From NCBI GenBank assembly GCA_964604675.1, contig CAZSAT010000151.1:1-15866 (forward strand): a stretch of 15,866 bases of DNA, given 5' to 3'. The position numbers and the translations under genes were made by a program. Origin of the DNA: CAZSAT01 sp964604675. GTDB lineage: Bacteria > Myxococcota_A > UBA796 > CAJQPC01. Shown in pieces: positions 7,501-13,525 of the stretch; position 1 is the first letter of the stretch, and each line of letters starts with the position of its first letter. Under the pieces are notes generated by a model. That model was not told the origin of the DNA and searched no databases. It was given only the letters and a program-made list of their open reading frames with translations.

Positions 7501-9610
7501 CTACCGCGGAGACCCCGAGGTCTCGATGTGGAGCTGCGAGCAACCCGAGGGGTATCGCCCCCACGGCGACGACTGTGACGACGACAACGCCGCCGTGAGC
7601 CCGGTCGAGCCCGAGTCCTGCGACCTGCTGGACAACGACTGCAACGGCCTGGTCGACGACGGCGTGGGCGAAGCCTGGTACGCGGACGCCGACGGCGACG
7701 GCTACGGCGACAAGGCCACCACGGTGACCCAGTGCGAGGCGCCCACAGGCTACGGCAGCAACCGCTCCGACTGCGACGACACCGACGCCAGCGTGCACCC
7801 CAACGCCGACGAGTACTGCGACGCCATCGATCAGGACTGCGACGGCGAGGTCGACGACAGCCACGCCCTCGACGCGTCCACCTGGTACTGGGACAAGGAC
7901 GGCGACGGCTTTGGCCGGTCGAGCACCAGCACCGCGGCGTGCGCCCAGCCGGACGACTACGTGGCCGACGCGACGGACTGCGTGGACTGGGACGCCGCGA
8001 GCTACCCGGGTGGCACCGAGATCTGCGACGAGGAAGACAACGACTGCGACGACCTCACCGACGAGGGCGTGGACGACGCGCCGACCTGGTACCTCGACGC
8101 AGACGACGATGGCTACGGCACGGCCGACACGTCGGCGACCCAGTGCAGCGCGCCGGACGGCTACGTGGCCGACGAGGGGGACTGCCGCGACGACGACGCG
8201 CTCGCCTTCCCCGGCGCGGTGGACTGGTGCGGCGACGGCGTGGACGGCGACTGCGACGGGGTCGAGCCCAGCCCGTGCTCGCTGGACTCGGTGAGCGTGG
8301 TCGAAGCGGCCCCGATCGGCGTGCTCGGCACCGCCGAGGCCGAGGCCCTTGGCACCGTGGTCACCAGCGCCGGCGACCTCGATGGCGACGGGGACGACGA
8401 GCTCCTGGTGACCGCAACCGGCTTCGAGCGTGCCGTCGAGGGCACCGACTGGGAGTGCGGAGCCGCCTGGCAGCTGGACGGCGCGACGACCGGCGAGCAG
8501 CTCGCCAGCGACATCGGTGTGAAGGCGTACGGCGAAGAGCGCTTCCTGCGCATGGGCGAACAGGCCACCTCGCTCGGCGACCTCGACGCGGACGGCACCC
8601 TGGACTGGGCGGTCGGCGCGATGCGCGACAACACGGTGGGCAGCAAGTCCGGCGCGGTCTACCTGTTCGACGGCCAGCTCACCGGCGACGCCTCGGTGCA
8701 GAACGCCGTGTGGCTGCTCGGAGCGAGCGGCGGCGATCAGCTCGGCTCGGCCGTCGTGGGCCCCGGCGACGTGAACGGTGACGGCTTCGACGACGTGCTC
8801 GCGGGCGCCTGGAAGAGCAACGAAAACGGCAGCGACTCCGGTGCGGCCTACCTGGTCCTCGGCCCGATCACCGCGGACGTCGACGTGAGCGGCGCCGACG
8901 CCATCCTGACCGGCACCGGACGGGACGACTTCGCCGCACAGACCGCCGCGGGACCCGGTGATGTCGACGGAGACGGCTTCGCAGACCTCGTGATCGGCGC
9001 CCAGGAAGCCGGCGACGGCGGCGAGGCCTACCTGGTGTTGGGCCCCGTCAGCGGGACCCTCGACCTCGCCGACGCGGACACCACCTGGTCGGGCGCGAGC
9101 GGCGATCAGCTGGCGTCCAGCGTGGCGGCCGCCGGGGATCTCGACGGCGACGGCAGCAGGGACGTGCTCGTGGCCGCCGAACGGGCCGACGACGAAGTGC
9201 TCGACGGTGGCGCAGTCTACGTGGTCACCGGGCAGAGCGGCGAGCTCGCCTCCGACGCCTGGCTCACGCTCGTTGGCACCGAGCGGCAGGCGCACTTCGG
9301 GAGCACCGTGCTCGCAGCCGGCGACCTCGACGCGAGCGGCAGCGACGACCTGGTCGTGGCCGCTGGGAGCTACAACGAGGAGACCGGCAGCGTGTACGTC
9401 TTCTTCGACCCGAGCGCCGGCACCCTGACGGCCGACGACGCGAGCGGCCAGCACATCGGCTCGGCACTCGGCGACCGGGCGGGTGCGAGCCTGGGCAGCG
9501 CCGACACCGACGGCGACGGTCGACCGGAGCTGCTCATCGGCTCGCCCGGCTTCGACGGCACCGCGTCGGACGCAGGCGGTGCCTGGGCCCTCACCCTCGA
9601 GGGTCTGTAG
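1511..9610 (+). CDS. Giant secreted FG-GAP propeller / MopE-repeat protein
   Basis: This uninterrupted 2699-residue protein is exported and probably binds many divalent cations, most likely calcium; its partner and exact role are unknown. The N-terminus (MSLAFALLPLLPPAHA, then QE) looks like a short signal peptide cleaved after Ala16. A vestigial MopE half-motif follows (residues 20-32). Then come propeller A (about 45-470, FG-GAP/integrin-alpha type), 11 MopE-type units (about 472-1200), propeller B (about 1205-1642), 9 MopE units (about 1644-2256) and propeller C (about 2260-2699). There is no membrane anchor, lipobox or Arg-rich tail, so it is likely released or held by other proteins. The TTG at 1511 is the only standard start between the preceding in-frame stop (1430) and the signal peptide, and the ribosome site is weak (ACGGAA). 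Lysine occurs only five times, first at residue 2068. Families of this type are common in Myxococcota, where adhesion or surface roles are inferred. Confidence 0.93.
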   Translation: MSLAFALLPLLPPAHAQEVCDGVDNTGDGLVDALPATRGPVVSLGDADLVHAGAFGVHAGHGLATLEGRTGQLLAVGQPSRAYPGEVELSDADGVQAMWAGEADGDFSGAELARAGDHTGDGVDELLVTAPRATGFAGPVGTFEGVVYVVDGSVSGEHDLADAHAVIVGVGTDTGFGWAVAGGGDLNGDGYADVAIGAWRADAGVAPEAGVVGIFYGPLSGHLSSDDADAWLLGEEAADQAGFSVAFAGDTDGDGADELLIGAPGSDLGAIGGGAAYLVSGELAGEVSLADADAVFYGADTESAAGWDVSGAGDVDGDGNADLLIGAPDPTGATGGSAYLVHGPAPSSVDLVAADVVFRSHDALRGFGATLANLGDLDGDGASEIAIGAAWGGRATTSLYTQPAGELAARDAWRTFMQPVARGGVVAITVTDLDGAGSDVLVGVPAHQRYAGAVFSVASADLIDDDLRELLFTDADGDGYADETGAELSCSGASGVMPEPLDGVWDCDDTSSAVFPGAVEVCDGLDNDCDGEADEEAVDAPSWAPDADQDGFAGDGPHTIGCDAPEATVAAGGARDCDDADAARHPDATETCNGVDDDCDGTVDVHASDEATFWPDRDGDGHGAGRGRVGCEAPSDFVGNDDDCDDADSSIHPDATEACNGRDDDCDGEADDGLSSSWYADADGDGFGGGDALEACAAPSGHVAEGTDCDDTDSTVNPLGTETCDGRDEDCDGTADDGLTGTWYVDGDGDGYGDSRTATTTCDAVGLVTNGDDCDDGASDVSPSGVESCDGRDEDCDGTVDDGVGDTWYADVDGDGFGGATSVQACAQPSGHVHSSTDCDDSANDTYPGAAETCDGRDEDCDGDTDEDATETWYTDADGDGFGDGSAPVAVCGGGDGLAPSGDDCDDTDASVSPSGTETCDGRDEDCDGDTDEDGGPDWFADGDGDGYGGGAAVQACSAPTGHVSDGSDCDDGDDGVNPGAAELCDGVDNDCNGDVDDDADDLRMGYVDADGDGHGGYAMAWACSYGAGVEEDPTDCDDGSPSVHPGADETCNGVDDDCDGTADEDALDAATWYVDGDGDGHGDPTTAVVACDAPSGTVSDADDCDDGNRAVHPDAVEDCDGVDEDCDGVIDQGLSLTTWYVDGDGDGFGGDDTVASCLQPSGTTEAAEDCDDADASVHPDAEEVCDDLDNDCDGFIDVTERELEPVASVGLAELSIVGELGRADVGHTVVPAGDLDGDGVEDVLVAAPGAERGLGAVYVFHGPLAGELDLSDADAALVGDTAIGAAGYSVAVGDLDGDGHPDLAIGAPSRRVLDGASWREGAVFVARGPFAGRVDLGAADAIHVAADDSDAAGASVAFVDTDGDGVLELAIGAPTADGGATADGAVYLVHAPLADSELEHADLLIAGPGGSARFGAALTGADLDGDGDDEIVVGAWAAGDDEQGAVYAFDASAGTLSTDDASGSWWGEADDLAGTSVIAVDDIDGDAGEDVLVGGPGRDGAAGVVWQTQGAPSPGDSLDSFPAVLGAPASQLGMAVGAQGDFDGDGVADLALGAPNWTSTSGDEGAGAVHVFLGGLGEASSVDDADLTLEGLGEGHAAGVSTGFVGDLDGDGMDDLAIGATGDDIGGTVSVVFGDLTRDQSMAPTWYVDADSDGWGARELALQACDQPSGYVADAGDCDDDEASLSPSADELCDDVDNDCDAWIDEDDAVDAPSWHTDEDFDGYPGPDTVVQCLAPAGGGPSATDCDDGDATRHPGAIESCNGLDDDCDGEVDTDAVTGRYSFYADSDGDGFGDPEVVSEACLAPSGTVEDGTDCDDADVDVFPGAVERCDGIDNDCSGVVDGDEAVDRGTFYTDGDGDGYGDESSEVRSCEMPSGTTTVGDDCDDADIDVNPGADEQCDGLDNNCDTVVDDETSVDASTWYADTDGDGYGDPDDRSVACDQPSGRLASAGDCDDTDATTHEGADETCDSLDNDCDGTTDEDAPGTELWYFDNDGDYRGDPEVSMWSCEQPEGYRPHGDDCDDDNAAVSPVEPESCDLLDNDCNGLVDDGVGEAWYADADGDGYGDKATTVTQCEAPTGYGSNRSDCDDTDASVHPNADEYCDAIDQDCDGEVDDSHALDASTWYWDKDGDGFGRSSTSTAACAQPDDYVADATDCVDWDAASYPGGTEICDEEDNDCDDLTDEGVDDAPTWYLDADDDGYGTADTSATQCSAPDGYVADEGDCRDDDALAFPGAVDWCGDGVDGDCDGVEPSPCSLDSVSVVEAAPIGVLGTAEAEALGTVVTSAGDLDGDGDDELLVTATGFERAVEGTDWECGAAWQLDGATTGEQLASDIGVKAYGEERFLRMGEQATSLGDLDADGTLDWAVGAMRDNTVGSKSGAVYLFDGQLTGDASVQNAVWLLGASGGDQLGSAVVGPGDVNGDGFDDVLAGAWKSNENGSDSGAAYLVLGPITADVDVSGADAILTGTGRDDFAAQTAAGPGDVDGDGFADLVIGAQEAGDGGEAYLVLGPVSGTLDLADADTTWSGASGDQLASSVAAAGDLDGDGSRDVLVAAERADDEVLDGGAVYVVTGQSGELASDAWLTLVGTERQAHFGSTVLAAGDLDASGSDDLVVAAGSYNEETGSVYVFFDPSAGTLTADDASGQHIGSALGDRAGASLGSADTDGDGRPELLIGSPGFDGTASDAGGAWALTLEGL
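1640..2920 (+). other. Propeller A: seven FG-GAP-like blades
   Basis: Within the giant gene, six clear FG-GAP cores are seen: GDHTGDGVDELLVTAP, GDLNGDGYADVAIGAW, GDTDGDGADELLIGAP, GDVDGDGNADLLIGAP, GDLDGDGASEIAIGAA and TDLDGAGSDVLVGVP. A degenerate first blade (around HAGHGLATLEG...LLAVGQP) makes seven. The DxDxDG loop in such blades binds calcium in integrin alpha subunits. No cysteine or lysine is found here. Confidence 0.8.
2924..5109 (+). repeat. MopE-type metal-binding repeat array 1 (11 units of about 65 residues)
   Basis: Eleven tandem units each contain DCDD, then a Cys-Asp/Asn-Gly...Asp-Cys-Asp-Gly motif (for example CDGLDNDCDG), then in most units a Trp-Tyr-x-Asp-x-Asp-Gly-Asp-Gly loop and a further Cys usually followed by Pro-Ser-Gly. 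The period is roughly 64-68 residues (about 195 bp). The Cys/Asp motif matches the putative metal-binding motif found in MopE-like proteins. The Asp-rich loop resembles an EF-hand or thrombospondin type 3 calcium loop. Four cysteines per unit suggest disulfide cross-linking outside the cytoplasm. Confidence 0.88.
4064..4313 (+). repeat. Near-identical 52-bp direct repeat between MopE units 6 and 7
   Basis: Positions 4064-4115 and 4262-4313 match over 52 bp with one mismatch (G4078 versus T4276), including an exact 37-bp core (4079-4115 and 4277-4313). The spacing is 198 bp, which is exactly 66 codons, so the frame is kept. This is higher nucleotide identity than between most other units and points to recent duplication or gene conversion inside the array. 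Confidence 0.85.
5125..6436 (+). other. Propeller B: seven FG-GAP blades
   Basis: Seven cores are visible: GDLDGDGVEDVLVAAP, GDLDGDGHPDLAIGAP, VDTDGDGVLELAIGAP, ADLDGDGDDEIVVGAW, DDIDGDAGEDVLVGGP, GDFDGDGVADLALGAP and GDLDGDGMDDLAIGAT. They lie between the two MopE arrays and contain no cysteine or lysine. A seven-fold count fits a closed integrin-type beta-propeller. Confidence 0.85.
6440..8276 (+). repeat. MopE-type metal-binding repeat array 2 (9 units)
   Basis: Nine units have the same plan as array 1 but are more diverged. Several depart from the motif: one ends NCDT, one has CDLLDNDCNG, one begins DCVD instead of DCDD and ends DCDD, and the last begins DCRD and has an extra residue (CGDGVDGDCDG). 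The divergence increases toward the 3' end, as if this array were older or under weaker constraint than array 1. Two of the protein's five lysines lie here (the first at residue 2068). Confidence 0.87.
8290..9607 (+). other. Propeller C: seven FG-GAP blades at the C-terminus
   Basis: Seven cores are visible: GDLDGDGDDELLVTAT, GDLDADGTLDWAVGAM, GDVNGDGFDDVLAGAW, GDVDGDGFADLVIGAQ, GDLDGDGSRDVLVAAE, GDLDASGSDDLVVAAG and ADTDGDGRPELLIGSP. The protein ends 33 residues later with ALTLEGL, a strand that could close the propeller. No sorting signal follows. Three of the five lysines are in this part, and it holds the only cysteine seen in any propeller (DWECG). Confidence 0.85.
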
Positions 9611-10688
9611 GCTCCGGAAGCACCGCACCGGCGCGCGCGCGGGCGGCCAGCGCGGTGAAGCTCACACGCTCGGTGATGAAGAAGTAGAAGGCGGTCAGGG
9701 CCTGCACCCCGTACTGCCACCAGTGGATGACCAGCGCGAAGGCCAGGGCCTTGGCCGCCAGCTCGCCGCCCCGCAGGCCGAACAGCTCGAGCGCGCCGCG
9801 GGCGAAGGCCTCGTAGACGCCCGCGAAGCCTGGCGGGGCCGGCACCAGGGTGCCGAGCATCGTGATGACCATCACGCCGATGCCCTGGGCCCAACCGATC
9901 AGGTCCTCGACCCCGAAGGCGCGCGCGAGGAACACGTACATCAGGCCCGACCAGCTCCAGGTCAGCGCGGTGAGCGCGAGCACGGCGGCGAGCCGCTTCG
10001 GCTCGCGAACCGCCGCCAGGCCTCGAGAGAAGCTCCGCGCGAACGACAGGCCGAGGTCGATGGCCACCGTGAACATGCGGTGCCGCAGCACGCGCTTCAC
10101 GGTCTCGGCTGGCCGGGCGAGCGCGTCGACCACCGGCTCGCCGAAGATCGCGATGGCGGCGGTCACGACCAAGAGGGGCGGAAAGAGGCCGAGCCCGACG
10201 GTGCGCCCGAGCTCCACGACCTCCCAGCTGCGTCCGCCCACCACGATGGGCTCCGGAGGGATGTCGACCCAGACGAGCACCAAGGACAACATGGCGAGCA
10301 CGGCGAGCAGGTCGACGATGCGCTCGGCGAACACCACGCCGAATCCGGCACCGAGGGGCACGCCTTCCCGCTCGAGCAGCAGGTAGGGCCGCACGAACTC
10401 ACCCAGCCGTGCCGGGAGGGTGTTGATGCAGAAGAACGACATGCACAGCACTGCGTGGTTGCCCCACCACCCCGACGTGGGCACCAGCGCCTGCACGAGG
10501 ACCTGCTGGCGCCAGGCCCGCAGCGCCTGTTGCACCAGGAAGACGACGGCGACCGGCCCGAGCCAGACGAGCTCCGCGTTGGCCAGGGCCTCGCCGAGAT
10601 CGTCGAGGGGCACGCCCCAGACCGCCAGCGAGAGGAAGACGGCGCCGAACGCGAGGCCGATCAGCGTGCGACGGACGACCGGGCTCAC
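9591..10688 (-). CDS. Flippase-like integral membrane protein (LPG synthase TM / UPF0104 family)
   Basis: This is a 365-residue multispanning inner-membrane protein of the family that contains the transmembrane part of lysylphosphatidylglycerol synthase and AglD-like proteins. Hydrophobic segments appear near residues 8-26, 40-58, 78-92, 110-135, about 160-180, 240-262, 268-285 and 310-335. Two family signatures are visible: NTLPARLGEFVRP (89-101) followed by a conserved ERIVD, and VPAPPGFAGVYEA (about 282-294). Members are thought to move or modify lipid-linked substrates; the substrate here is unknown and no aminoacyl-transfer domain is present. The GTG at 10688 is chosen over a start at 10763 because it forms a GTGA overlap with the upstream gene's stop and removes a basic N-terminal extension. 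Its 3' end overlaps the giant gene by 20 nt on the opposite strand. Confidence 0.85.
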   Translation of the reverse strand: MSPVVRRTLIGLAFGAVFLSLAVWGVPLDDLGEALANAELVWLGPVAVVFLVQQALRAWRQQVLVQALVPTSGWWGNHAVLCMSFFCINTLPARLGEFVRPYLLLEREGVPLGAGFGVVFAERIVDLLAVLAMLSLVLVWVDIPPEPIVVGGRSWEVVELGRTVGLGLFPPLLVVTAAIAIFGEPVVDALARPAETVKRVLRHRMFTVAIDLGLSFARSFSRGLAAVREPKRLAAVLALTALTWSWSGLMYVFLARAFGVEDLIGWAQGIGVMVITMLGTLVPAPPGFAGVYEAFARGALELFGLRGGELAAKALAFALVIHWWQYGVQALTAFYFFITERVSFTALAARARAGAVLPEPTDPRG

Positions 10689-12415
10689 GCGCGACGCCGC
10701 CACAGGCCGAGCGGCAGCATCAAGACCGCCGCGGAACCGCCCGAACACCCAGCGCAGCCGCACCCTCCCGCTCCGTCCGGACCCGACGTGGGATCGGTTC
10801 CGAGGCGGTACTCCTCCAGGTTGGTGTAGCCGTCGCCGTCGGGATCCTCCGCACCGTCGTCCCGGCCCACGTCGAGGCCCCAGTCCCCTTCCCAGATGTC
10901 GCCCATCTCGTCGTGGTCGTCGTCGATGGGCAGCACGAAGTCCATGTCCTCCCAGAGCTCCCCCTCGTCGACGCCGATGTCGACCTGGAGCGCGTCGGAG
11001 ACCTGGCCGGGGTGGTAGACCCGCACGTAGCCCGGATCGCTGTCGCAGTAGTGCGCGTAGAACACCTCCAGGGCCCAGGCGCCCTCGGCGAGTCCGTCCA
11101 GCACGTAGCCACCCTCGCGGTCGGTCAGCGCGGCCTCGGATCCGCCTGCGTCGCCCGCGCGGGTGGCGTAGACGTAGGCCCCATAGACCGGCTCTCCGAG
11201 ATCATCGACCACCGTGCCGACCAGGCGGGCGCCCAGCGGCAGGTCGAGCTCGACCTCGAGGGCCTCGCCGTAGTCGGGCACGGTGAAGACCTCGGGGTCC
11301 ACGTCCCCGCCGACCAGCTCGTTCAGGAAGCCCTCGGCTTCCCCGTACACGAAGAGGTGGTGGTCCCCGGGATGCAGGCGATCGATCGAGAAGCTCCCCT
11401 CGGCATCGCATTGGCCACCGATGCCGACGGTGTGGTCGTCGTTGTAGACCAGCAGGGTGACCCCCGACAGATCCTGACCGGCGTCGTCGAGCACGTGGCC
11501 GTCGATCCGCCCGCCTTCCTGGATGGCGAAGGCGATGGTCTCCACCTCTCCTTCCTCGACGACGAAGCGCTCCGCCAGGTCCGGCCGGTCGGCGTCGGGG
11601 TGGTAGGTCATCGCAAGGCCGTCCCGGCTGCCCCACGCGAGCACTTCCCCCGGGGGCACGCCAGCTGCGCGAAAGGTGCCGTCCTCGTCGCTCACCACGG
11701 TCACGACCTGGGAGCTGCTGTACACGTGAACGTCCACGTCGGCGAGCGGCCCATCGGGCCCCTCGACGGAGCCCTCCACGACCGCCCCGGCGAGCACCGT
11801 CAGCTCACCCACGTCGTGCTCACCTCCGAGCGCGACGGTCAAGAGCTGTGCCTCGTCGTCGTCGTAGGACGGCCCGGCGAACTGGTCGGGAAGGCCCTCC
11901 CCCGAGAACCTCAGCCAGTAGCTCGTGGGCGCCCCGGCGTCGTCGGCGTCGAGTCCGACGAGCGTGAAGCGACCGTCCTCGTCGGTGGCGGCCTCGTAGC
12001 TCAGGCCCTCCACGCGCGTGTCGAGGCCTTCCGCCTCCACGTCCACGCCGGCGAGCGGCCAGCCGTCCATGTCCACGACCCGCCCCCTCACGGCAGCCCC
12101 CGAGCGCACCCGGAGCTCCAGATCCAGCACCTCATCGTCGTCGTCGAGGCGCACGGCCTCCGCATCGCAGTAGGCCGTGGCGTCTGGCCAGTAGCGCTGG
12201 GCGTGGCCGTCGCTCGGCGACACACGCACGCGGTAGGCGCCACCCGGCAGCCCGGAGATCGACCAGCCTCCGTCGTTGGTGGACGTGGCCGCGGCGTAGC
12301 CCAGCCGGAGGTCGTACACCGTGACCGTGGCGCCCGACACCGCCGTCGCGCCGTCCTCGTCCAGCACCACCCCGCCGAGCGTGGCAGCGGATGCGGTGGC
12401 GAAGAGCCCGATCAC
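10685..12415 (-). CDS. Surface protein with five carboxypeptidase-regulatory-like domains and a MYXO-CTERM-like tail
   Basis: The 576-residue protein starts with a short hydrophobic export signal (MIGLFATASA). Five beta-sandwich repeats follow at about 12-95, 107-200, 208-300, 303-390 and 397-485, each opening like GRVVDMDGWPLAGVDVEAEG, with a later Asp-Gly-x-Phe/Tyr strand and an LPPG-like turn. Residues 498-544 are an acidic calcium-type segment with DPDGDGYTNLEEYRLGTDP. The C-terminus has a Cys cluster (Cys552, Cys554, Cys557), a short hydrophobic run (562-572) and Arg573-575, the tripartite plan of MYXO-CTERM sorting tails, which are cleaved and anchored in Myxococcota. No lysine occurs anywhere. 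The start is GTG, overlapping the upstream stop as GTGA; no other standard start lies between it and the next in-frame stop at 12473-12475. It is probably displayed on the cell surface; ligand unknown. Confidence 0.85.
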   Translation of the reverse strand: MIGLFATASAATLGGVVLDEDGATAVSGATVTVYDLRLGYAAATSTNDGGWSISGLPGGAYRVRVSPSDGHAQRYWPDATAYCDAEAVRLDDDDEVLDLELRVRSGAAVRGRVVDMDGWPLAGVDVEAEGLDTRVEGLSYEAATDEDGRFTLVGLDADDAGAPTSYWLRFSGEGLPDQFAGPSYDDDEAQLLTVALGGEHDVGELTVLAGAVVEGSVEGPDGPLADVDVHVYSSSQVVTVVSDEDGTFRAAGVPPGEVLAWGSRDGLAMTYHPDADRPDLAERFVVEEGEVETIAFAIQEGGRIDGHVLDDAGQDLSGVTLLVYNDDHTVGIGGQCDAEGSFSIDRLHPGDHHLFVYGEAEGFLNELVGGDVDPEVFTVPDYGEALEVELDLPLGARLVGTVVDDLGEPVYGAYVYATRAGDAGGSEAALTDREGGYVLDGLAEGAWALEVFYAHYCDSDPGYVRVYHPGQVSDALQVDIGVDEGELWEDMDFVLPIDDDHDEMGDIWEGDWGLDVGRDDGAEDPDGDGYTNLEEYRLGTDPTSGPDGAGGCGCAGCSGGSAAVLMLPLGLWRRRA

Positions 12416-13524
12416 GCGCCGCTCAGGTCGCGATCGAGGCGCCGCGCGAGCGCAACCAGCAGACGTCCGGCCTCACGGACCCGCCCAGGATCGTCGGACT
12501 CGCCACGGGTGGGATCGAGGCCTGTCACGGTCATGGCCCGGTAGCCCGCATGGGTGGGCACCAACGCGTCCGTGTAGCGGTCCAGCTGGCGGCCCTCGAG
12601 CCCGGAGAAGGCGCCGGCGCGGGCCACCCGCTCGGCGAGGGCCGGAAGCGTGGGACGGTAGGCGATGGGCACCACCACGGCCTCTCCCGTGCCGTAGCCC
12701 AGGCGCCCCACCCCGACGTCGTCCGCGAAGAGCAGGTAGGTGTCGTCGGTCTTCCAGGCATGGCGATGCTGACGCACCAGCGCGCGGATGCCTCCGCCGT
12801 GCGCTTCTCCGCAACCCGAGAGGACCACCACCAGATCGAGGTGCTCGAGCGGCTCGTCGTCGAGCTCGCTCGCCGCAGCGAGCACCGCCTCGATGCTGCT
12901 GGTGCCGGCTCCGCGGCTTCGTCGGACACGGTTCCGATCGCTCAAGGCGACGGCCAGCGCGGCGACCCCCAACACGAACGCCCCACCGACGAGCGCCCAG
13001 GTCGAGAGCACGCTGCCGACGCCCACGAGCCTGCCCAGGAGCATCAGCCCATACAAGAACCAGACGCAGCCGACCAGGCGTGCGCCCCGCCTCGACGGCC
13101 GGAGGCCCCGCCGCGCCTGATCGATGTGGGCCGACAGCACCAGGCGCCCGCGCGCCTTGGGGGCCGCCCGCTCCACCACGAGGTTGTAGGAGATGCCCCG
13201 CGGGAGCAGGCGCCGAAGCACGGGTTGGCGCACGATCTCGCGAGCGACCGACGCCCCGGTGGCGAGCCACAAGGACCCGCCGAGCAGGGGAAACAGGGAA
13301 CCGACGCCCAGGGCCAGCGCCCCGACGCCCAGGTGCACCGCAAAGGTGAGGATGGACGAGGTCGCCTCGACAAAGCCCTCGACCCTGGGCTTGTGCCCGG
13401 CCTGCTCGAGGCGGCGAGCGAGCCGCCCGATGGCCTCCCGCTCCTGCGCAGTGCCGGCGAGCCGGCCGCCGAGGGCGGCGAGCTCGTCTGTGGCGTGGTC
13501 GGGGACGTCGGTCGACACGGGCAC
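12412..13524 (-). CDS. M28-peptidase-like membrane protein with incomplete metal ligands
   Basis: The 370-residue protein shows an M28 (aminopeptidase) fold pattern: an N-terminal helix region GGRLAGTAQEREAIGRLARRLEQAG (19-43), NLVVE...RLVLSAHID (114-135), RGAGTSSIEAVLAAASEL (204-221), LDLVVVLSGCGEAHGGG (229-245), FADDVG (266-271) and a C-terminal GYRAMTVTG. The first ligand pair His133/Asp135 and Glu240 are present. The bridging Asp of the usual DN-x-SG is replaced by GTSS (207-210), the usual Glu-Glu is Gly-Glu, and the final SDH reads TDA, although His325 is nearby. Hydrophobic segments at 58-90 and 150-194 interrupt the fold, so it should sit in the inner membrane. Activity is doubtful. 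It is first of three minus-strand genes. The GTG at 13524 lacks a ribosome site; a second GTG two codons later (13518) is equally possible. Confidence 0.65.
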   Translation of the reverse strand: MPVSTDVPDHATDELAALGGRLAGTAQEREAIGRLARRLEQAGHKPRVEGFVEATSSILTFAVHLGVGALALGVGSLFPLLGGSLWLATGASVAREIVRQPVLRRLLPRGISYNLVVERAAPKARGRLVLSAHIDQARRGLRPSRRGARLVGCVWFLYGLMLLGRLVGVGSVLSTWALVGGAFVLGVAALAVALSDRNRVRRSRGAGTSSIEAVLAAASELDDEPLEHLDLVVVLSGCGEAHGGGIRALVRQHRHAWKTDDTYLLFADDVGVGRLGYGTGEAVVVPIAYRPTLPALAERVARAGAFSGLEGRQLDRYTDALVPTHAGYRAMTVTGLDPTRGESDDPGRVREAGRLLVALARRLDRDLSGA

Positions 13525-13525
13525 G

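Noticed and set aside
2924..8276. RTX toxin-type Gly/Asp nonapeptide repeats
   Set aside because: The Asp-Gly motifs do not follow the GGxGxDxxx nonapeptide spacing and carry regularly placed cysteines, which fits MopE-type units instead.
5867..9628. Second long minus-strand open frame opposite the giant gene (1253 codons)
   Set aside because: Same cause as the previous one: an antisense image of the repeats, with no recognisable protein features.
9483..12544. Long plus-strand frames opposite the flippase-like and surface-protein genes
   Set aside because: The minus-strand proteins have membrane segments, domain repeats and a sorting tail; the plus frames read as Glu/His/Arg-rich or low-complexity shadows.
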